Position numbers and translations under genes: made by a program. Below the pieces are notes generated by a model. It saw only the letters and a program-made list of their open reading frames with translations, searched no databases and was not told the DNA's origin. 64,000 bases of DNA from Ophthalmolycus amberensis (lineage: Eukaryota > Chordata > Actinopteri > Perciformes > Zoarcidae): positions 786,501-850,500 of the forward strand of contig JAFEUB010000912.1 in NCBI GenBank assembly GCA_024529925.1. Reading direction: 5' to 3'. The first letter of the stretch is position 1. Each line of letters starts with the position of its first letter. Positions 35,701-48,522 of the stretch are shown here, in pieces.

Positions 35701-38680
35701 CATGGACAGGTAGGAGGGCAGGGGAGGCTGGTTTTATCTCAACAGAAAATATGTCCCATGTATTATATACTTACACAAAATGTAATACTATAGTGAGTAA
35801 ATATCAGGCTACCATATAAATGACGAGTAACACAATGTACATCATTAACTTAACATAAACAACTCAAGCATCAAGGTCCTGCATACATAAATGTACAGGG
35901 AAACTCACATTTTCTCTCAGACAAACAACTGTAGCCAGAACAGAGACCAGGGTTTTGCTGCAGGTATTGCAAAGGACTCACACCTGAACTCAATCCCATA
36001 TAGGCTCGGATCAAGCTGGGCTCCTGCCACTTCCTGCTCCTCCTCAAACAGGCCCGCCTCCAGACCTGTTCTTCCTATCGTACCACTTACTACCACACTT
36101 CATTTTTAGATCATATCAAACAACAACTTAAAGCTGATCATGACTCACAAAATAATTTGCATAAACCAATATAATTATATTGTGAAAGGATACAGATAGA
36201 TCTACAAGTTTTCATTTCTTTTTCTTCAGAAATTTGAAATAAACAAAACATAAGCTATCATAAATACTATTTCATTAACAAATCCACCATTGGCATTAAA
36301 CAATTGAGTTTATCAGAATAATAGGACATCATGTAAAAGCTACTGATGATTACTGACTTTGCCAATAAAAGTCTACACATAATATTTACACAATCACAAA
36401 TGACTGATGATTTACCCGCTGCTTCCTGACTACTTGACTGGAATGGTTTTATTATTGGAAACAGTGCTACAAATCTGTTTGCACTAATTAAGGCATATGA
36501 AAGGGTACAAATGAATCGGTGTGCTTCAGGAATGTTTTTTGCCTTTTGAAGTTTGCTGTTCTTGATCTTTGGTAAAACAGCTCTCTCTACTGGCCATGAC
36601 TATTATAATAATGATGAAGTGAACAAACACAAAAAGTATGTATACTGACTGTCTGCTTGTTAGTTATGCGTTACATCAGATAAGTTGTGTATGTGATGCA
36701 CACTTGCACCTCTTTCTGTTCAAGGAAAAGAGATTCCAGGATCTGTGTTTTGTGAAGTTATGTGGTTATTATGAGATGCACATCATGAGAGGAAACATGG
36801 TCCAAATAATATTTTAATAATGGAAGTAATAGTAACCACAAGAACCACAATAAGATCATAATCAATATCACCATGTATGGACTCTCTGCAGAGTTGGCCA
36901 CTAAGGACAAAAAAAATCTTAAAATAAAAACAGTCAAATCATAATTTACATTGTTTATTAGAAATGTTATGGAGAGGTTCATCACAATATGCCACTATAC
37001 AAAAGTCATACAATACACGGAATAATGGTGTCCTTTTCCCTTTTTCTCCATTCAATTAGTCGATTGATTTAAAAAAGCCAAATATTCACTGATTCTAGTT
37101 TCTAAAATGTGCTGGTGCTTTTTCTTTATCTTATATTAATATATATATTAATATTTTAATTTCTCAACTTTGTTTGTTTTTGCTGTCGGTCGGACAAAAC
37201 AAGACACTTATAGATGTCACCTTGGACATGTAGTAGAGTAAAGGAAAGTACAAAACTGGCAGATAAATCGATATAATGAAAATAGAAAACAATCTCCCCC
37301 AAAAAGTAACTAACAATGATCAAAAGATTAAACCAAGCCAAATATAAAATGCAGCTTCTACTTTAAACCTTATAATATCATAGTCACTATAAAAGGTATT
37401 TATTAGGCGTACATTAGCCTGTCCTAGTGCTGAATAACGTTGGTAAAAAACATGTTTATCAAAGTATACATGTCGCAGTCAAAAGTCAGTTGAATCAGTT
37501 TCTGTTGCCAAATGGCAGGCGACATAAGAAATAGACATTACAAGATGACATTACAGGCAAAATGACTAGACTACATGAATGAGTTAAGCAAAATCTAGTG
37601 TAACTAGGTCGTGTGATTTGTACCAAAGATGGTCTTTGCGGTCATGTGCCCAGTTTTGTCATGTACACACATAATGGGATCAGTGGTCAGGGGAGAGTTG
37701 GTAAATTAATTTGCTATAAGTCTGTTTAAGCAGTGGTTCCTCATCACTATGTCACACTGTAGATTCTTTATTATTAGTTTTCAGTGCATTAGTTTGCAAC
37801 CTACTATATTCTATGGCAAGAAATGCATTGTGTTCTTTGTCAAAATATCCTATCGAGGTGATGTGCCAGACTTTTAGATTATTAATATAGTCTACAATCT
37901 TGGCCTATAAACAACTAGGACTTGTTTTATTGCTGGTTTTCCTTGCCGGCACATACAGGCTGGGGCATAATGTACTAATCAACATCTGGAATGTTTGCGT
38001 GGGATGAAAAACATAAAGTTCCCTTTGTCAACCAAATCTTCGATACTTGTTGCTTGTGTTGCACAAATTAAACCATAAACTGATGCGATATCTATTTTCA
38101 AATTATGAAAAAGATGGCACAATACATATCCACTCGGTCTAGTATGGTAGAAACGGAGGATCCTGCTGTGAGTCAAATTGCAGCCAACAACAGGACTGCG
38201 AAGTGAAGAAGCACCATTGTTACTCAAAAGATGATTGTAGCCTTTTGCTCTGTAGGTTATTTAATTTGGGTAAAGTTGTCTTCATGTGTTTATTTATGCA
38301 TGAATGTTATTGTATTTCTGTTTTCTCCCTTGTAAAGCTCGACATAAATAAGCCTTATTATTATTAATAAAAAACATTTCGCCTTTCCATAAATTAAAAA
38401 TGCTTTATCCCACAAATGCATCACACATAGATCTAGAAGTCACTGTATAATATTACCATTTGTCTGCTCTACCAGATTGTAAATACTGTCGGTGAAGTTG
38501 CCAATGATAAGTCTCATATAAATCAAACAGTAACAGGTGTCATGTTTCAATTTCAGATAATACAGATCGCCTTGAGGGTCCTTTGATAAAAAACAACAAC
38601 AGAAGCCAAGGTATTTGTTATATACAGTTACATTTGCTATTTACAGTTACAGTATTTGTTTTTTTAAACCATGGAAAGCC
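35701..38680. other. Spacer downstream of the intact receptor at 38681
   Basis: No gene is recognised. At 36490-36650 it carries the sequence block that lies roughly 0.5-2 kb downstream of every receptor copy (TTTGCTGTTCTTGATCT, CTCTCTCTACTGGCC). At about 38250-38370 a (TTA)n-ended L2-type LINE tail occurs. Confidence 0.5.
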
Positions 38681-39820
38681 TTATACCTCGGCATCAGAGA
38701 CAGACTTTTCTTTGCTCCGACTGGTGACCATTGAGTTTGTGTAGGTATAAGAGCGAGAAACCTCTTCCTGGAAGGCAGTCTCCAAAACATTCAGGATGGA
38801 TTTGCGGACTTTATCCTTGAAATCTTGTCCCATGAACACGTACAGCAGTGGGTTCAGGCAACTGTTGAGAAAGGCCAGGCTGGTTGCTATAGGGACTCCA
38901 ATAGTGGTGACATGGTCTAATGTCTCACTTGCATGATTAGCCATGTGATTCACCAACTCAATTAAAGCCATGATGTGATAAGGAGCCCAGCACAGGAAGA
39001 AAACAGTGATAACTGCAGCGATGATCTTAAAGGGGCGACTTGAGTGGCTGGCCAGAGAGCGGTTTCTTCTGAGACGATGGATTATCACAGCATAACAGGA
39101 GACAATGACGGTGAAGGGGACAACAAATCCCAGCAGAAAGCGCGTGATGGTCATGGCCTGATGACGAAACTGTCGCAGCTGATTCACAGATAGCGTTTCA
39201 TAGTCATCAGAAAAAGCAAAGTTGTTGAAGCAGTTGATGATGTCTTCATTGTCATATGACGGCCCAGTGTCCCTGAAGACGAAGTATGGAGTGCTGAGAA
39301 TCAGAGCCAGCACCCAAACACCCAGACTCACACAGGATGCCTTGCGTACACTTCGGTGGTTCTGGGCCCAGATGGGCCACACCACAGACACACATCTGTC
39401 CACACTGATCACCACCAGAATGTAGACACTGGCAAACATGTTCAGAAAGCTTATTGTGCTGTTTAGTTTGCACATGAACTTGCCAAAAGGCCAGTGGAAA
39501 TCCAAAGCTGTGTAGGTCACACTCAGGGGCAGAAACGCTGTGAAGAGGAAGTCGGCCACGGCGAGGTTGAGGAACCAGACTGTGTTAACTGTTTTCTTCA
39601 TCTTGAAGCCGGTCACCCAGATAACCACTCCATTCCCGAGCACACCAAGAACAAAGGCCAGGGAGTAAACAATGAGAGACATGATGTTGAGAGACTTTCT
39701 CAGATCAGCATGCTCATCCTTATAGTCATACTCGTCGTCGTCATACAAAGAGTCATTTCTTCCAGTGGTGTCGGATGTATTGTTGTGATAGAAAGGGTTA
39801 GCAGTCATTAGCGCCATCAT
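38681..39820 (-). CDS. FPR/CMKLR1-like chemoattractant GPCR (intact)
   Basis: A 379-residue class A GPCR, by family a Gi-coupled leukocyte chemoattractant receptor. The N-terminus carries N-glycosylation sites at residues 14 and 22. Its acidic, tyrosine-rich run (YDDDEYDYKDEHADL, 26-40) resembles tyrosine-sulfation sites of peptide and chemokine receptors. Motifs: GN at 62-63, LAVAD at 86-90, C117/C197 disulfide pair, DRC at 141-143, CWAP at 277-280, NPLLY at 323-327, helix 8 MGQDF at 330-334, then a Ser/Thr-rich tail for arrestin binding. The coding exon has no introns and begins just after a poly-pyrimidine acceptor at about 39838. A second ATG follows the first directly and a third lies at codon 5, so the exact start is slightly uncertain. 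The nearest relatives in the window are the copies at 27067 and 31457. Confidence 0.9.
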   Translation of the reverse strand: MMALMTANPFYHNNTSDTTGRNDSLYDDDEYDYKDEHADLRKSLNIMSLIVYSLAFVLGVLGNGVVIWVTGFKMKKTVNTVWFLNLAVADFLFTAFLPLSVTYTALDFHWPFGKFMCKLNSTISFLNMFASVYILVVISVDRCVSVVWPIWAQNHRSVRKASCVSLGVWVLALILSTPYFVFRDTGPSYDNEDIINCFNNFAFSDDYETLSVNQLRQFRHQAMTITRFLLGFVVPFTVIVSCYAVIIHRLRRNRSLASHSSRPFKIIAAVITVFFLCWAPYHIMALIELVNHMANHASETLDHVTTIGVPIATSLAFLNSCLNPLLYVFMGQDFKDKVRKSILNVLETAFQEEVSRSYTYTNSMVTSRSKEKSVSDAEV

Positions 39821-39836
39821 TGTTGTCTTGAGACCT

Positions 39837-40622
39837 GCTGTAAAAAAAATAAATAAAAAAAATACTTTAACCAGAGGTCAATAAATGTTCCGAATAATTC
39901 CTAAATAATTTTCATGAAACATAAAACTTCAGTCCACTCCTGAAAATGACTAATTGTACCTTCACATATGTCGGCTTGGCAAAAAAGCCCCCAGATGATG
40001 GTGTTCACATAGACATCACTTGAATTGTGGGGCACAATAGACATTAAAGAACGTCTTAATGGCGTTTTGATCTATGCTAGTTAGAGGCTTCATAACAAAA
40101 CATGAATAAATCAACTAACTTGAAAAGTATTGCACAACATGCAACACTTAGACACGCATGCAAAACGTGCACCAATTTTCCCAGTGAATGAAATTAATCG
40201 GTGCACATATGAAACGTGAAATCTGGAAATCCGAGTCTCGCCACAGAAAATAAAACCACTCTGTTGAATAAAAGCAAACGTTCCCACACCCTTTGCTATA
40301 GTTTATGGGCTTAATTAACCGCTTGGCAGTAGGCGATTTGCACTGTCAATTTCTTACAAAGACTTTTGTCGACCTCGAAGAGCAGCATCTCTCTGCGAAT
40401 TCCAAACTAAGAATTTTGCCAGAGCCAACAGCCAACATCAGATGCTTTTACCGACTATTTCTTCCAGAGCAAAGGTTTCTGAAGATAACAAAGGTACAGC
40501 ACCTACCTAAAAGCGCCTGTCCGATGAGGATGTGTCCGCTGGAAAAGACACACCGGACGAGTCTGACTAGTCCGTGGAAGTCGCGGAGTTCTGATCCATG
40601 ACTCCTTAAATATGTGACGTCA
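39837..40622 (-). promoter_or_regulatory. CRE/TATA promoter, first exon and intron of receptor at 38681
   Basis: On the minus strand a perfect TGACGTCA palindrome (40615-40622) sits directly before a TATA-like ATATTTAA (40606-40613). A first exon of about 70 bases ends at the donor CTTTTAG|GTAGGT (last base 40507). The intron ends in a long T tract and ACAG at 39838. The exon appears non-coding. CREB/ATF or AP-1 factors could act here. Confidence 0.62.
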
Positions 40623-43600
40623 TCGCTCATATTGAGGCGGGACCTCAGGCGGCACGCACCCCCTCCTTTGAAGGCCATTAAACCGTATACGCTATTCTCT
40701 GGCTGTTTATGCATTGCAGTTCAAGTTAAATATTTTTTGTTTATTTAACTTTTCTAAAACCAAACACAATTTTTGCTTGATTGAAGTGTTATGCATACAG
40801 CATGGAGATGCAGTATATATGTGAACTTCATGACAGTAATATACAGATATTATATAGGCCTACATGCTGCTGTCTCTGCAAGTGTGCTGCTCTGCTACTA
40901 ATCTGACCTAAAATCCTGCCAAGGCATGCCTTCTTCAAATGCCAAACAATAGAGCCTATTTGGGAAACTCCAAAACAGCAAGTAACCAAACAACTAAATA
41001 CATAAATTGTGGGTTGTTTCGATGACTACCTGAGAATGAGTGGAGTTGTGACTTCTCATGTGCATCAGTGACTCTGTTGCGTAATGTGTTTTTCTCTATG
41101 TGGGTTGACCTCACGTTGGCTTGAGGTTAAGTGGGATTGCTCTGTGTTGAATGTGTGAATCAGCATCTGATCGTGTGGGTTACATGTCCCCTCTCTTCAC
41201 CCTGCAGCACGTGTAAGAAAGTCACAGAATATCTGTCAATAATTTAGGGTTGCCGTGCAGTTAAAAAAGAAATTGCAGGCTACACCCTCCGTGCCACTGT
41301 CCACTTGAAGCTGGACACCGCGGTGCTTCTAGATTCAAACCTGCAAACAAAGAGATCTGTTCCTATTTGTAAGAATCCCATTTTGCACTATCAATCCAAT
41401 CTATTTTCAAAGTGCTATCATACTTGGAAATGAAGTAAGTAGAAACACTACAGTACTCAAACAGTACAGGGCTGCCATACTTTTGCAGCTTAACCATTTT
41501 CTGTGATTTAAATAAATATGTTGCATGAATTCATGTCGCATGAAATTGGGATTAGATGGGATATTCTTGGTCACTCATTGCATTGAGCCATGCATTCCTA
41601 AAACCTCTGACATGTAAAGTAAAGGTGCATAAGTGTATAGCATCGCTACATAAGGGGACTGGCAACCAACCGCAGACCCGATTGCAACTTCATGAACCCA
41701 CCCTGAAGCAAATCTAAGCAGTAAATCTAAGCAATTGCATCTTTTAAAGCCTGCCTGGATCATTCCTGTTGCCTTTGTAGCTACTCCAGATATATCCGAG
41801 TCAGATTCTCAGATTCCTGAACATTTTGATCTGTCCCAAAACCTTGCAATAACATGGAACTACCAATTAGCTAAATAATTAGAAGAGTTAAAAACAACAA
41901 ATAACAGGGCAATCCACAAGATTCGAAAGAACTGAAAAAACACCCAGACTTACTGAAAGTTTGTGCAGTGCAATGAACATTTTTTGTTGTTTAAGTGGCT
42001 GGAGGCATGAACATGGGGGAGTGTTGGCTGAAGGAGACAAAAAATCAGTCTAATGTCCCCAGAGTACAGCCCTACCTTTCAGTGGGGAAGAAATGTTTCA
42101 TGGTCTTCATGGTCATATTTCCTCCCACATGTTTCCTCTTTACTCTCATTTTTTCTGCTCCACTACCCACACATTTGAGCATCTGTAAGACATGGTTGTG
42201 ATTACATTTTTTTCTTCTTAGAATGTTATGTGGAATATTGCAAAACATGATGAATGGACTGTTTCCTGGATGCAGTAATCTGTGTTTCTTCACTTTCCCC
42301 ACACTGACGTTGAGACAAGATTACCAGTGTGCAAGATTCATTATTTTTAAGTTTATGTGACTCATTATGCACGGTATCTGGATAAGCAAACTTTATCAAC
42401 AGGAATTAAACAGATGTTGAAAAGCACTCAGCCAATATCTACCACAGAAGCAAACTTGTTGGCACATAATTTATTGAAAGTAGAATTTATAGACTTAAGG
42501 CCACTTACAATACAAATCCATTGAACAAATAACATGCCCCAAATCAAAACTGTCTTAAAACTCTAACTTCGACATGAAATAAAGAAATTTGCATTCTTCC
42601 AAAAATAAAGAGTTAATTTGAAAGAAAAGATGAAAGCCATTCTTAAAATCAATAAACCAACACCAGTTTGATTGACATTCCATTGAGTGCACAATGAAAA
42701 AAAATTGGATTTAGGAAAATAAAAAAGAGACGCTTTCATTAAATATTTGCGCCACTGAAGAAAGAGTTAGAAAAAATAAATATCTACCATTCAAAAAAAT
42801 CTGACAAAGGAGCATCTCCTCCACACTACAACAGTTGTACACACAGTGAAACACAATGAGGTTCAATATCTTACTGATCAGATTCACACGGTGTGAGCTG
42901 CTAGAACCTGCCCAACCCTAAAAAGTGAGTCCCCTGCCGATATACACACAGGAACTCTGTCCTGCCAATACTCCAGATGTGAGGGGGAGGAAGGAAGGAG
43001 AGAGAGAGAGTGAAAGAGTGAGAGACACTACATATGTCTCTGTACATGCGCTCAATCCCTGCGTGAGTCCAGAGCAACACCCTTATTTGAGTGTGTGGGT
43101 GGACTAATGTCTCTGTTGTCTTTGCCTTTTTTCATATATATATATATATAAACATTCAGCATCTGAATATTCATCCCCACTGGGAAATATTTCACACAAG
43201 GTCCAAAACCAATATATTCTAACGACAGGAAACAGGTTAAAATAAGCTGACCCAGTTACCTTCCTCATCTGAACTGGTCAGCTCCATTTGTAACACTAAA
43301 TGGCATTTACTGTTTTAGCTAAAGTCTAGACAGCATGACTACTTTGTTTTATTTGGTTTTGACCCTCTTGAGCAATACATCCTCCATTTTTCCTTTCTGT
43401 TTAAATTTGTTTTTTGAATTTTCTGCTGTATAGTCTTGAAACAGAACTTAAAGGCAGATCATTTTGCTGGTGTCTGTAGGAGATATTAATAGCTATCCCA
43501 AGGCTATAGTTTGAGGGGAGCCTTCAGAGCCAAGGGCTTGCCAGAGTTCTTGATTTACCAACCAAACATGCAATTATGTGTGTGCCGCACAAATACCAAT

Positions 43601-45437
43601 TTGGGTGTGTAAAACAACTGGTGGAGGTTTAAAGGGAATTTAGTTTTATTATAGAGGGTGATATACGCAGTTGGAGTTTGGGGGTTTATTATTCACTACA
43701 GCAGCTGGGAGGGTGGGGGAGCAACCTGAAAGGCACACCTAAAATGCATGCATGTCTGTTTGTGTCTGTGTGTGGGACAGTGTGGTACTAATGACATACT
43801 CCTGCTCCCAGCGTCATTGTAATACACCCAGTATTTTTCGTCTCTGTGGAGTGCAAAACACTGAGCTCACAGCATTTCTAAATCCACAACTGCTTTCGTG
43901 AAATGCTGGTATACTAACTGTTGTGTTGAGACTCCCGTGACTCTACGATAAAGGCACAAATAGTGTAAATCCGCAGAGTCCTAAAACCTCAAAGGTTTGT
44001 TGATCTTGTTGCGGCACTGACTGGAAATCAAACCCTTGTCTCATGGGTGTGGAGAGGTCAGGAATTTTGTTTTTCAAGTCGAAACGGGTGCCAGCGACGT
44101 TTTCTTTCCATGAAATACACCACACACAGGAAAAAAAAAGCTGAGCCTCAATAACCTCAACCACTTCCTTACATTCGTCCCTACTTTCAACCACAACGCC
44201 TGGTCCCCCTCAGCAGACCTAAGGGATATGAATAATCAGCCTGGGCTCTGTCTGACAGCAAACAAGCCTGGCAATGCATAAGTCATCCAGTGCCCTGACA
44301 CAGTGCTCTCTCTGTCTCTCCGAGGGTATTTTGAGGTCCAGTGGAATGGGATTAGGGGAACCGGAACTTGTTAAACAGGGAGCACAGCTGGTGAAATGAA
44401 TGGAAGTTTGGATCCTTTCCATATATTGTAACGAAGGGGTAGGGTGGCGCATGTTGGGGAAAAATAGCTGCGGTCATTATAATAAGAACGATGCCAGTTT
44501 TAGATTCAGCAAAGAATTTTTCCTAATTCTTCCAGCGGATCACATCCTGAATGCTGTTTTGCACATGTGCAACTAAAACAAGCATCTGGGTGTCATATGT
44601 GAGTCTATATCAAAGACGTTTCAGGGCAATTAGCTCAGGGACTTTTTGCTTGCACATTTCTCTAATGAATGCCTTTGAAATATTCTGTAGCCTTGAGTAT
44701 ATTATTGAAAACTTAAAGTGGCGATAGACAACTTTTGAACTATTGTCCCCCTAGTAGGACAAACTGCATTTTGTTTTCCACGGTTACTTCGGTTTCCACT
44801 ACTGGGGATAGTAACTGCATACAACTTAGATTGATGCTCTTTTGATGACCGAGGATAGCTACTGATAGCTACCGGGGAAAACAAGAGTACCATGCTCTCC
44901 CTGTTTTTGTGGTGCAGTGGTTGATGCGCTTCCTTTTTTCCCCCGCCGTAAATCGAGTATGAGAATTGCATCGTGAAAGCGAAGCTTATTGGGAACCAAT
45001 CTAAACTTCGATTGTGTCATTATTTAAGGGCAGATCTCTGCCAGGTGTGTCTGCGATGAACTGTGCTGTAATGTTTAAATTAAATGAATACAAACCACAA
45101 TTGCCCCATCTAGAAAGTAAGCGTATCAGATGCGTTTTTTCACATTTCAAGCAGCAGTCACACTCTCATTTTAACTGACGCAGCTGTCTGCACCTGCTCT
45201 GTGCAGCAAAAATTTCACTGTGTCATGCTTCACGGTCACTTTTTAACGCTTCCTATGAACAGAAGCTATTATTGCTCTCTGTCTAATGACATGAGAAGAC
45301 ACACTCCATTGTATTCAGTGCTCGGTTCAGTTTGTCATTTGCTAAGTGGTAGTTATGCATACACACACACGCACACACGCACACACACACACACACACGC
45401 ACGCACGCACACAGGCACACACACACACACACTCACA

Positions 45438-45483
<46 letters not shown>

Positions 45484-47217
45484 TACATACAATTGTTGAG
45501 GAAAATTCTAATAGTTGAGGAAACAAGAGTCTTAAAGTGAAGCAGTTGTTGATCACTTACAGTCCCCACTGACTGTTTAAGAGAAATGAGGATAAAAGAG
45601 TCAATAAAATATGTTTTCAATAAGTGTGAATCACTGCAACCAAGAGAGGTCCTTGAGAACACAGCCAAAAATGAGACCAAAAAATATTAGACTGATGGGT
45701 CCAGCAGTATGTGAGATTAGCCCGGGACAGACACGGCCTGCACATGTCTATTGCCACTTTAATGAAAAATGTATCGCTAGTGTAGGTCTTGTGAAATCCC
45801 AACAGCAAACAAACACAACAGTGAACACATATGCAACCTGAGGCGTTATTTATCTTTGCAAGAGAGTAAGTCTCTCGGCAGAATGCGCCAAGTTGTTGCA
45901 CTTGATTGCAATCAAGGACTACAAGCAGTGATGTGCAGGTTGTAAAAGGAACGAGGCAGACAGTGAGTGTGCCACCCGGTAATGATGGGGGGAGAACTTG
46001 CCTGTGCTGGATGGGAATGCGTTATATTTTAGCCTTAAGTGTATAATCATAGGGTTTGGTTAAATGTACCCTCACATTTAAATGTTTTCCTGTCTGGTGC
46101 TGATGAACACCTATGCTCATACATGAGCAACGGAGCCTCGTACCTTTCAGTACGCATCCATCCTGAGGCATTGACTCAGCAATGACATACAGTTTTGCAA
46201 TGTCTAAACTCTGAGAGGTCTTACTGTCTTTGCATATTTCATACCTCAACCAGAGAGATCGAGGAAAAAGTTACATAGCAGTTGACCACAGGATTGTACA
46301 ACGAAACTCTCAGACAAAGTTCTGCTTTAGGGAATCTAAACCTAGACAATTGTATAGAAGATAATAACAATGTCAACACAATTGTTGTGTTAGTTACAAT
46401 TAACAAAACATTACTAAAATGAATGTTTTTAGTGTCAATAAATGACACTTTTCTGATAACTTACAGGAAACTGAAACAGCTGACACTGTCAGACAGTTTC
46501 TGAGTATATTTTAATTCTGTGTGTTTGGATTATTTCTTGTTCAGGTTGAGCAATGCAGAAGTATTTAATACCATGTATTGCAACACAGCTACATACTGCT
46601 TTTTTCCAGATAGCAGCTCGCTGATAAGCAGACAACCTGTCTTGTAAGAGGAAGTGGACCATTAAAAAAGTAAAATACTTCTAGTTAAGTTCTTTTCTGA
46701 GTTCTCTGGATGTTGAAAATGGCTCATTTGCGACGGCACACTTTTACTGTGGCTCACATCTTTAACCAAAAGAATTACACCCACACACCAAGTCTTACTC
46801 AACATCCACAAGTATGAACGTCTCTTTGTGGTTCACTTGAAGGCAGTGCACGTCTCTTATCCACAATTTATATGTGTAATAAACCTGTTGTACAGAAAGT
46901 CATTGCCATAGTGACATAGTTTTATAGCAAATGTATTGATCCCAAAGTGAGCTCAAGCTTAAGAACTGTGAGCTCAAAATCTAATGAAAACCACTCTGAC
47001 TCAAAGCATACTGACAAAGGGGAATTCCAAATGTCAGTATTTGCAATTCAAATTGTTTACTTATCTAAGCTGTTTTTCCCAGTTTGTCTTTCTGTCTTTT
47101 TCTGTACTGTACATTAAACCCAGAGTTCTGGGGAAATGTAACACATGTTCATTATTTGAGGTGTACCTCTGACGATAAGAGAGAGATAAGAGGACTAAAA
47201 TACCTGAAACTAAGAGG
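40623..47217. other. Long spacer between receptor array and protease gene
   Basis: At about 40921-41040 there is the 5'-flank block shared with the other receptor units (CTTCAAATGCCAAACAATAGAGCC, then AAGTAACCAAACAACTAAAT). The rest shows no convincing gene: frames are short and without domains. A TA repeat lies at about 43134-43150. Confidence 0.5.
45359..45490. repeat. (CA)n microsatellite, about 130 bp, interrupted
   Basis: CA dinucleotides are broken by CG, TC and AG interruptions. Open frames over it in several phases (Thr-His or Val-Cys repeats) are artefacts. Confidence 0.95.
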
Positions 47218-47261
47218 GTGAGGGCACATTAATCTGCGAGCCAGACGGACAGACAGACGGC

Positions 47262-48522
47262 ATGGAACTGTTTCTTCTTCTGACTCTCCTTGGAGGGGCA
47301 GGTATTGTACAGAATTGATAGATACTGTAAAAAGTCAGACTGTGGGGGCATCGAATGGTGCCACAGTCTCACGTGTTGATATGATAGATGTCAATTCACC
47401 TTCAACCTCCTTTCCTGTTTTTGTCACTTCTTTATTTTCACTTTTTTTTTTTTTTACAGCCGCAGCTGCCCTGAAGGAAGATAACAAGATTGTAGGAGGG
47501 TATGAGTGTCCAAAACATTCTGTGCCCTACCAAGTGTCTCTCTTCACTGGGTACAACTTCTGTGGCGGGACTCTTCTGTCTGATGAGTGGGTGCTCTCTG
47601 CTGCACACTGCCAAACAAAGTAAGAAAGATGATTGGCTAACCTCTGTTCACAGCATGTAAATCAAAACCTTAGCAGCTGGTTAACAGTAATCGTTTCATA
47701 TTGTTTTTTTTCCCCTTGTGGTTTTCCAAAGTCACCTTAAAGATGGATTTATTTCTTCCAGGTCAGATGTAGAAGTTCGTCTGGGAGAGCACGACATCTG
47801 GGAACCTGAAGGGACTGAACAGCACATTATGTCTGCCAAGTTTATTCGCCACCCTGACTACAACTCGCGCACACAGGACAGTGATATCATGCTGATCAAG
47901 CTGAGTCAACCTGCCACTCTGAACAGCTATGTACGCCCTGCTACGCTCCCTTCAAAGTGTGCCAGTGAAGGGACAATGTGCCAGATCTCTGGATGGGGGA
48001 GTCTTCGTCCCAGTAATGAGGGCTGTGAGTTTACAGACAAACTATCTGACTGCCTGAGAAGGCTCCAAAAATGCTATTTTATGCCATCATTGTTCATGAA
48101 AACACCCTTTTTTTCTTTCCTTTCTTTTTCCAGCGAGGTACCCTCATCAGTTGCAGTGCCTGGACGCCCCTCTCCTGAGCGATGACACATGCTTTAATTC
48201 ATATCCTTTCCAAATCACTGAAAATATGATCTGTGCTGGTTATCTGGAGGGAGGAAAAGACTCCTGCCAGGTATTATAGAGATCATGGCTGCTGTAACAC
48301 AAAAAAAGTGTGTCTGCCTCTTGATTGAAAGGATGTACCAGTTGAGATAATCATCTTTTATTTCATCTTCAGGGTGACTCAGGGGGTCCCATGACGTGTG
48401 ACGGGGAACTCCAGGGAGTTGTGTCTTGGGGGCATGGCTGCGCTCTGAGAAATAAGCCTGGGGTGTACACAAAAGTTTGCAATTACATCTCCTGGATCAA
48501 GAGTACCATGGCGTCTGGCTGA
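47262..48522 (+). CDS. Trypsin-like serine protease (secreted zymogen)
   Basis: Five coding exons with GT/AG borders: 47262-47301, 47460-47619, 47762-48024, 48134-48270, 48373-48522, giving 249 residues, the usual trypsinogen length. The signal peptide is MELFLLLTLLGGAAAA. It is followed by a short propeptide ending Lys23, then mature IVGGYEC. The catalytic triad is H63 (AAHC), D108 (DIMLIKL) and S203 (GDSGGP). D197 at the base of the S1 pocket predicts cleavage after Lys/Arg. All 12 cysteines of the six trypsin disulfides are present. The calcium loop acidic residues are kept (GEHDIWEPEGTE). Odd: the propeptide end reads KEDNK rather than the acidic DDDDK recognised by enteropeptidase, closer to kallikrein-type propeptides, so it may be activated by another protease. 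It could be a digestive-type trypsin or a KLK-like trypsin. The start ATG opens the signal peptide directly. Confidence 0.88.

Noticed and set aside
37979..38227. 82-codon minus-strand frame with transposase-like feel
   Set aside because: No motif could be matched and both ends are closed by stops. Not enough to call.
45201..45680. Frames encoding Thr-His or Val-Cys repeats
   Set aside because: Produced entirely by the CA microsatellite.
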